Positions 6,348 to 9,818 of a stretch of 9,818 nucleotides of DNA are shown here, one piece after another. Source of the stretch: a bacterium UBA2219. Its GTDB lineage: Bacteria; Desulfobacterota; Deferrimicrobia; Deferrimicrobiales; Deferrimicrobiaceae. The stretch covers positions 740 through 10,557 of the forward strand of contig DCUH01000100.1 in the NCBI GenBank assembly GCA_002327765.1, written 5' to 3'. Positions within the stretch are counted from its first letter, which is position 1. Each line of letters starts with the position of its first letter. The translations under genes were made by a program, and so were the position numbers. The notes under the pieces are model-generated. The model worked only from the letters and a program-made list of their open reading frames with translations, did not search any database and had not been told where the DNA came from.

Positions 6348-7511
6348 ATGGCCCCCATGACCGGGATCTACGTCCATGTCCCTTTCTGCGCCCGGAAATG
6401 CCGCTACTGCGACTTCTACTCGATAGCCGCGGGGGAAGAGGCGTGGGACCGGTATGGCGTTCTTCTCCTGGACGAACTGGACCTGCTTCTCCGGTCGTTC
6501 CCCGCCCTGGCCAAGGAGCGGGCGGACACCGTCTACTTCGGGGGTGGGACGCCTTCCATCCTCGGGGCGGAGCGGCTGGGACGGCTCCTCGGGGGGATCC
6601 GGCGCCGCATCCCCCTCGCGGAAGGGGCCGAGGTGACGCTGGAAGCCAACCCCGGCACCCTCCGGGGCGGGGATATTCCGCGGCTCCTCGAATCCGGGTT
6701 CAACCGGCTGAGCCTGGGGGTCCAGTCGTTCCGGCCCGAGGCGCTTTCGGCGCTCGGTAGGATCCACACCGCGCAGGCCGCCATGGACGCCTTCCGGAAC
6801 GCCCGGAATTCCGGGTTCCCTTCCGTCGGAATCGATCTCATCTTCGGAGTCCCCGGGCAGACCGAAGAGGACTGGGCCGGCGACCTGCGGCAGGCCGTCG
6901 AACTGCGGCCGGACCATCTCTCCGCGTACGCCCTTTCGCCGGAGCCGGGGACCCCGATCCACGCGGAGATCGAGCGCGGGGAAATCACCCTTCCCTCCGA
7001 CGACGCGGCGGCCCGGATGTACGACGTGGCGCGCGAGGCCCTCGCCTCCGCCGGGTACCGACACTACGAGATCTCCAATTTCGCGCTGCCGGGGCACGAG
7101 TGCCGCCACAACGGGAAATACTGGCGCCGGGAGGCGTACCTCGGGCTGGGGCCCGCCGCGCACGGATTGCTGTTCCCGGAAGAATCCGCGCCGCTCGGGA
7201 TGCGGACGGCGAACCCGCCCTCCCTGGCGGAATACGCTTCGCGGGTCGGCGGGGAGCGCCTCCCCTGGGAGGAGGCCGGGGCGCGCGATCCGGAAGACGC
7301 GTGGAAGGAATTCCTGATCTTCGGGCTGCGGCTCGCCGACGGGGTGTCCGTCGCGGAAGGGGAAAAACGATACGGCCCCCGGCCGGAAACGCTGCCGGGG
7401 GCCGTCGATCGCCTGGTCGAATCGGGTTGCCTTCTCAGGAGCCGGGGCCGCCTCCGGATCCCGGAACGGCTATGGTTCGTATCGAACGAGGTGCTTCGCC
7501 GGCTCGCCTGA
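6348..7511 (+). CDS. hemW: Radical SAM heme chaperone HemW
   Basis: HemW-type protein, often annotated as an oxygen-independent coproporphyrinogen III oxidase-like protein, thought to deliver heme to client proteins rather than make it. 387 residues from this start. The [4Fe-4S]/SAM cysteines are Cys14, Cys18 and Cys21 in FCARKCRYCDF; the missing fourth cysteine of the HemN-type CxxxCxxCxC motif supports HemW. GGGTPS (65-70), LEANPG (98-103), RLSLGVQSF (120-128) and IDLIFGVPGQT (162-172) complete the SAM barrel; HNGKYW (254-259) is the HNxxYW heme-binding motif, followed by YLGLGPAAHG. Three in-frame starts exist (6330, 6348, 6357). 6348 is chosen because AAGG lies nine bases upstream; 6330 has no ribosome binding site and overlaps the fadN -35; 6357 remains possible. 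Divergent from fadNA, convergent with the next gene at only eight bases. Confidence 0.93.
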   Translation: MAPMTGIYVHVPFCARKCRYCDFYSIAAGEEAWDRYGVLLLDELDLLLRSFPALAKERADTVYFGGGTPSILGAERLGRLLGGIRRRIPLAEGAEVTLEANPGTLRGGDIPRLLESGFNRLSLGVQSFRPEALSALGRIHTAQAAMDAFRNARNSGFPSVGIDLIFGVPGQTEEDWAGDLRQAVELRPDHLSAYALSPEPGTPIHAEIERGEITLPSDDAAARMYDVAREALASAGYRHYEISNFALPGHECRHNGKYWRREAYLGLGPAAHGLLFPEESAPLGMRTANPPSLAEYASRVGGERLPWEEAGARDPEDAWKEFLIFGLRLADGVSVAEGEKRYGPRPETLPGAVDRLVESGCLLRSRGRLRIPERLWFVSNEVLRRLA

Positions 7512-7519
7512 AGCTCCGG

Positions 7520-8164
7520 TTACCGCCTCGGCCCGCGGTCGTCGCGGCGGTCGTCGCGGCGGTCGTCACGCCGGTCATCGCGGCGGTCGTCACGCCGGTC
7601 ATCGCGGCGGTCGCCGGGGCGATACTGAGTCCCGCCGGGGCCGGGGCCGGGGCCGTTCCCCCGGAGGTAGTCCCGGTTGTACCGGTCGTTCCCCGCCTTG
7701 TGCCTCCATTCCTTCTCCCGCTCCTTCTCCCAGCGCCGGTGTTCCTTGGCGTGCTGCCTCTCCCACTTGTAATGCTCCTGCCTCCAGTGGCCGTACGGGT
7801 AGCGCGGCGCGTTCGCGTACCGGACCCGGTAGTCGCGCGGCATGTAGATGACGGCGTGAGGCACGGCTGCGGGGACCATGTGCACCCAAGGACCTTTATA
7901 GGCGGGCGCGCGGTACCAGCGGGTCCCCCGGGGCGACCACCAGTAGCCCGCGTAGAAGAAGACGTCGATGTGGGGGTCCGGCACGAAATAGACCTGGGCC
8001 CCCGGAACCATCACGACTTCGGGCGGCTCGGCCACCACGATCGGCGGAGGGCCGATGTTGATGCTGACGCTGACCCCCGCGCTCGCGTCCCGAACGCCCC
8101 ATGCCGACAAGAGCAGCAAGGCGACGATCGGGCACAAATACATGTTTCTGCTTGACATTCCCAT
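7520..8164 (-). CDS. Exported protein of unknown function with Asp-Arg repeat tail
   Basis: 214 residues, function not recognised. Residues 1-29 are a signal peptide (hydrophobic core CPIVALLLLSAWGV, cleavage after ASA). Residues 30-115 form a compact aromatic, proline-rich region: VSVSINIGPPPIVV, VPGAQVYFVPD, FFYAGYWWSPRGTRWYRA, VPHAVIYMPRDYR. This type of small secreted domain (YYWW, related in style to YXWGXW proteins) is common in deltaproteobacteria. Residues 120-165 are highly charged and probably helical (EHYKWERQHAKEHRRWEKE), then a GPGPGPGG linker (encoded by a GGGGCC run at 7637-7654) and six DRRD units before GPRR at the end. Start 8164 has GGAGG six bases upstream, clearly better than the in-frame ATG at 8158. 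Product probably periplasmic or surface; the tail may bind polyanion or metal, which is speculation. No clear terminator separates it from hemW. Confidence 0.85.
   Translation of the reverse strand: MGMSSRNMYLCPIVALLLLSAWGVRDASAGVSVSINIGPPPIVVAEPPEVVMVPGAQVYFVPDPHIDVFFYAGYWWSPRGTRWYRAPAYKGPWVHMVPAAVPHAVIYMPRDYRVRYANAPRYPYGHWRQEHYKWERQHAKEHRRWEKEREKEWRHKAGNDRYNRDYLRGNGPGPGPGGTQYRPGDRRDDRRDDRRDDRRDDRRDDRRDDRGPRR
7535..7612. repeat. 12-bp tandem repeat coding (DRRD)n
   Basis: Six consecutive 12-bp units plus a partial unit inside the C-terminus of the exported protein. Unit order on the plus strand is A-A-B-C-B-C, with A = GTCGTCGCGGCG, B = GTCGTCACGCCG and C = GTCATCGCGGCG. The B-C pair is therefore an exact 24-bp duplication. 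Variants differ only by synonymous codons, so the Asp-Asp-Arg-Arg pattern is kept. Confidence 0.9.
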
Positions 8165-8263
8165 CCCTCACCTCCGTTTGTTCGTCAGACCTTCGACGCT
8201 ATCAGATCGGAATTTCTTCACAATATATTCAATGGAACCCGGTCCTTCCGAGGACAATCCATA

Positions 8264-8269
8264 TATAAT
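8264..8269 (+). promoter_or_regulatory. Possible -10 element for the HD-GYP gene
   Basis: A perfect TATAAT within an AT-rich stretch, 25 bases before the HD-GYP start. No recognisable -35 lies 16-18 bp upstream. The rest of the 130-bp divergent spacer (8165-8294) shows only the ribosome binding site of the minus-strand gene. Confidence 0.3.
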
Positions 8270-8294
8270 GATGGAACACGGGATGAATGGATAA

Positions 8295-9686
8295 ATGAAG
8301 AACTTTTTTTCGGACAGGTGGGGAAACGGGCGGTTTTCCCCCGGCATCCGGTTGAAACTGCTATGTTTCCTCCTTCCCCTGGCGTTCGTTCTCGTTTTCA
8401 CCGTCTCCTGGACGGGGTCGAAGATCACGGGCGCCGCCTTGCGGAAGGACCTCCTCCAGCGGGGGGCGGCCATCTCGAAGATGGTAGCGCTGTCCGCGGG
8501 ATACCTCATGCTCGCGGACGACCAGCTCGGGCTCGACCGGCTCGCGGCGGAAACCCGCGCCAGCAGCCCCGACATCGCCTACGTCGCGATACGAGACGCC
8601 GCGAACAAGGTGGTCGCCCACAACCGGATCGGCGAGCGGGGAAAGCCGTTCGAGCCGTCCGCGCGGATCACGCCGCTGGCCGAATTCTCCGACACGCACG
8701 CCGACGAGGTGATCCGGGAGGACCGCACCCTCGTGGAATTCAACACGCCGATCGAATTCGCCGGGAAGCTGGTGGGAACGGCGACGCTGGCGCTGACCAC
8801 CGAGTCGCTGGTCGGCGCCAATCGCTCCGTCCACCGGTCCATCCTGACTGCCGCGTCGATCATCCTCGGGCTCGTGTTCCTCGGCGCGCTGCTGGCGTCC
8901 TCCCTCATTACGACCCGCGTCAAGCGGCTGCACGAGGGGGTGCTGTCGCTCGGCGCGGGCAAACCGTTCCGCCCCATCCCCGTCACCAGCTCCGACGAGC
9001 TGGGAGACCTGACGCGGAAATTCAACCGGATGGCCGAGGAGCTGCTCTCCCAGAAGGACGACCTGGAGGCGAAGGCCCGGCAGCTGGAGGAGGCGTACCT
9101 CGGCATGGTCCGCGTCATTGCCGCATCGCTGGACGCGCGGGACGCGTACACGCTGGGCCACTCCACCCGGGTCGCGAAGCTGTCCTGCGAGCTGGGAAGG
9201 CGCCTCGGCCTGGCCGGGGAAGCGCTCGTCGACCTGGAGCGGGCCGCCATTTTCCACGACCTGGGGAAGATCCAGACCCCCGACGACGTGCTCCTCAAGA
9301 AGGAGCCGCTCTCCGACACGGAAGAAGTGCGGATGAGGAACCATCCGTCCGACGGCACGGACATCCTCCAGGCGGCGCCGTTCCTCCGGCGGTACATCCC
9401 CGTGGTGCGCGCCCACCACGAGTGGTACAACGGCGAGGGATACCCGGACGGCAAGAAAGGGCACGAGATCCCCTTCCATGCCCAGATCATCGCCCTCGCG
9501 GACGCGTTCGACGCCATGACGACCGACCGGCCGTATCGCCAGGCCCTGACGACCGAGGAAGCGCTCGAGGAGATCCTGCGCTACCGGGGGACGCAGTTCT
9601 CCCCGGAGCTGGCCGACGCCTTCGCGAAGATGGTCCGGGAGCTTCCCCCGATGGACGAGGCCACGTACAGGAGCATGGCGCTTTGA
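8295..9686 (+). CDS. Membrane HD-GYP domain protein, predicted c-di-GMP phosphodiesterase
   Basis: 463-residue inner-membrane signalling protein. A first transmembrane helix (about 19-40), a periplasmic sensor of about 140 residues (41-183) and a second helix (about 184-206) are followed by a HAMP domain (207-255; SDELGDLTRKFNRM), a short coiled coil (250-268) and the HD-GYP domain (about 270-440). Metal and catalytic residues are present: His289 (LGHSTRV), His321-Asp322 (FHDLGKI, with Lys325), His350 (NHPSDG), His374-His375 (RAHHEWYNGEGYPDG, containing GYP at 382-384) and Asp403 (ALADAFDAMTTDRPYR). An intact GYP and complete HD set imply an active enzyme hydrolysing cyclic di-GMP in response to a periplasmic cue; the ligand is unknown and the sensor lacks a motif I can name. 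The ribosome binding site is weak (GGAT/GGGATG region). Nearly overlaps the next gene, suggesting an operon. Confidence 0.93.
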   Translation: MKNFFSDRWGNGRFSPGIRLKLLCFLLPLAFVLVFTVSWTGSKITGAALRKDLLQRGAAISKMVALSAGYLMLADDQLGLDRLAAETRASSPDIAYVAIRDAANKVVAHNRIGERGKPFEPSARITPLAEFSDTHADEVIREDRTLVEFNTPIEFAGKLVGTATLALTTESLVGANRSVHRSILTAASIILGLVFLGALLASSLITTRVKRLHEGVLSLGAGKPFRPIPVTSSDELGDLTRKFNRMAEELLSQKDDLEAKARQLEEAYLGMVRVIAASLDARDAYTLGHSTRVAKLSCELGRRLGLAGEALVDLERAAIFHDLGKIQTPDDVLLKKEPLSDTEEVRMRNHPSDGTDILQAAPFLRRYIPVVRAHHEWYNGEGYPDGKKGHEIPFHAQIIALADAFDAMTTDRPYRQALTTEEALEEILRYRGTQFSPELADAFAKMVRELPPMDEATYRSMAL

Positions 9687-9688
9687 GG

Positions 9689-9818
9689 ATGCGGGGCTGC
9701 CTGCTCCTCGCGACGCTGCTCGCCCTCTCGGTGGCGGCCTTCCCCGGCTGCGCGCGGCGGATGGCCGCCCCGGCGGCGGAAACCGTGGGGCCTGCTCCCG
9801 CGCCGCGGGATGCAAGGC
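9689..9818 (+). CDS. Putative lipoprotein, N-terminus only
   Basis: Only 43 residues are visible before the window ends. It begins MRGCLLLATLLALSVAAF, a hydrophobic export signal, then PGC at 19-21 as a possible lipobox Cys21, followed by ARRMAAPAAETVG and an alanine/proline-rich stretch typical of a flexible linker. The lipobox (FPGC) is not ideal, so a plain signal peptide is possible. The start lies two bases after the HD-GYP stop, with AGG touching it; translation is probably coupled to that gene. A TTG at 9683 is in frame and an alternative start. The mature domain is outside the window, so no function is proposed. Confidence 0.6.
   Translation, partial: MRGCLLLATLLALSVAAFPGCARRMAAPAAETVGPAPAPRDAR

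Noticed and set aside
7535..7612. Possible CRISPR-like array
   Set aside because: 12-bp units are contiguous with no spacers and encode an in-frame peptide repeat.
7100..8155. Plus-strand frame with a VVAAVVTP repeat
   Set aside because: Reads the Asp-Arg repeat of the minus-strand gene backwards and overlaps hemW out of frame.
8361..9815. 484-codon minus-strand frame
   Set aside because: Antisense to the HD-GYP gene, whose domains and metal ligands are all intact.

Overview
This is a GC-rich bacterial window. The gene content suggests a deltaproteobacterium-like environmental lineage (Desulfobacterota or a relative): a Bacillus-style fatty-acid oxidation set, a PEP-CTERM (exosortase) protein behind a likely sigma-54 promoter, a histidine-kinase-type sensor remnant, HemW and an HD-GYP signalling protein. 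No rRNA or other phylogenetic marker is present, so the assignment is only an inference.

Bases 1-6234 lie on the minus strand. In transcription order they hold a two-domain 3-hydroxyacyl-CoA dehydrogenase/enoyl-CoA hydratase (fadN type, 6234-3826) and a thiolase (fadA, 3804-2626, 21 bp further on), closed by a strong terminator at 2547-2590. Next come a frameshifted, kinase-less sensor remnant (2522-1778), an AT-rich spacer with sigma-54-like promoter elements, a 55-residue PEP-CTERM miniprotein (1533-1366) with its own terminator, and a FadE-type acyl-CoA dehydrogenase (1206 to beyond base 1) with its own promoter. FadE, FadN and FadA together supply all the beta-oxidation steps: acyl-CoA oxidation, hydration, hydroxyacyl oxidation and thiolysis. 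The order matches the fadN-fadA-fadE order of Bacillus, but here fadE is separated from fadNA by about 1.4 kb carrying unrelated genes.

Bases 6235-6347 are a divergent control region. It holds a 7-bp-arm palindrome beside a good -35 for fadNA, with hemW (heme chaperone, radical SAM) leaving on the plus strand. Downstream of hemW and convergent with it is an exported YYWW-type hypothetical protein on the minus strand, whose C-terminus is a run of Asp-Arg repeats encoded by a 12-bp tandem array. A short divergent spacer (8165-8294) then leads to a membrane HD-GYP protein with HAMP domain (predicted c-di-GMP phosphodiesterase). Two bases after its stop, the start of a putative lipoprotein runs off the right edge.

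I see no CRISPR array, tRNA, rRNA, insertion sequence or phage gene. The least ordinary part is 1200-2520: a PEP-CTERM protein that is nearly all targeting signal, its sigma-54-like promoter with an upstream dyad, and the decayed sensor, all lying between two halves of a beta-oxidation locus. I do not see convincing evidence for a complete undescribed system.
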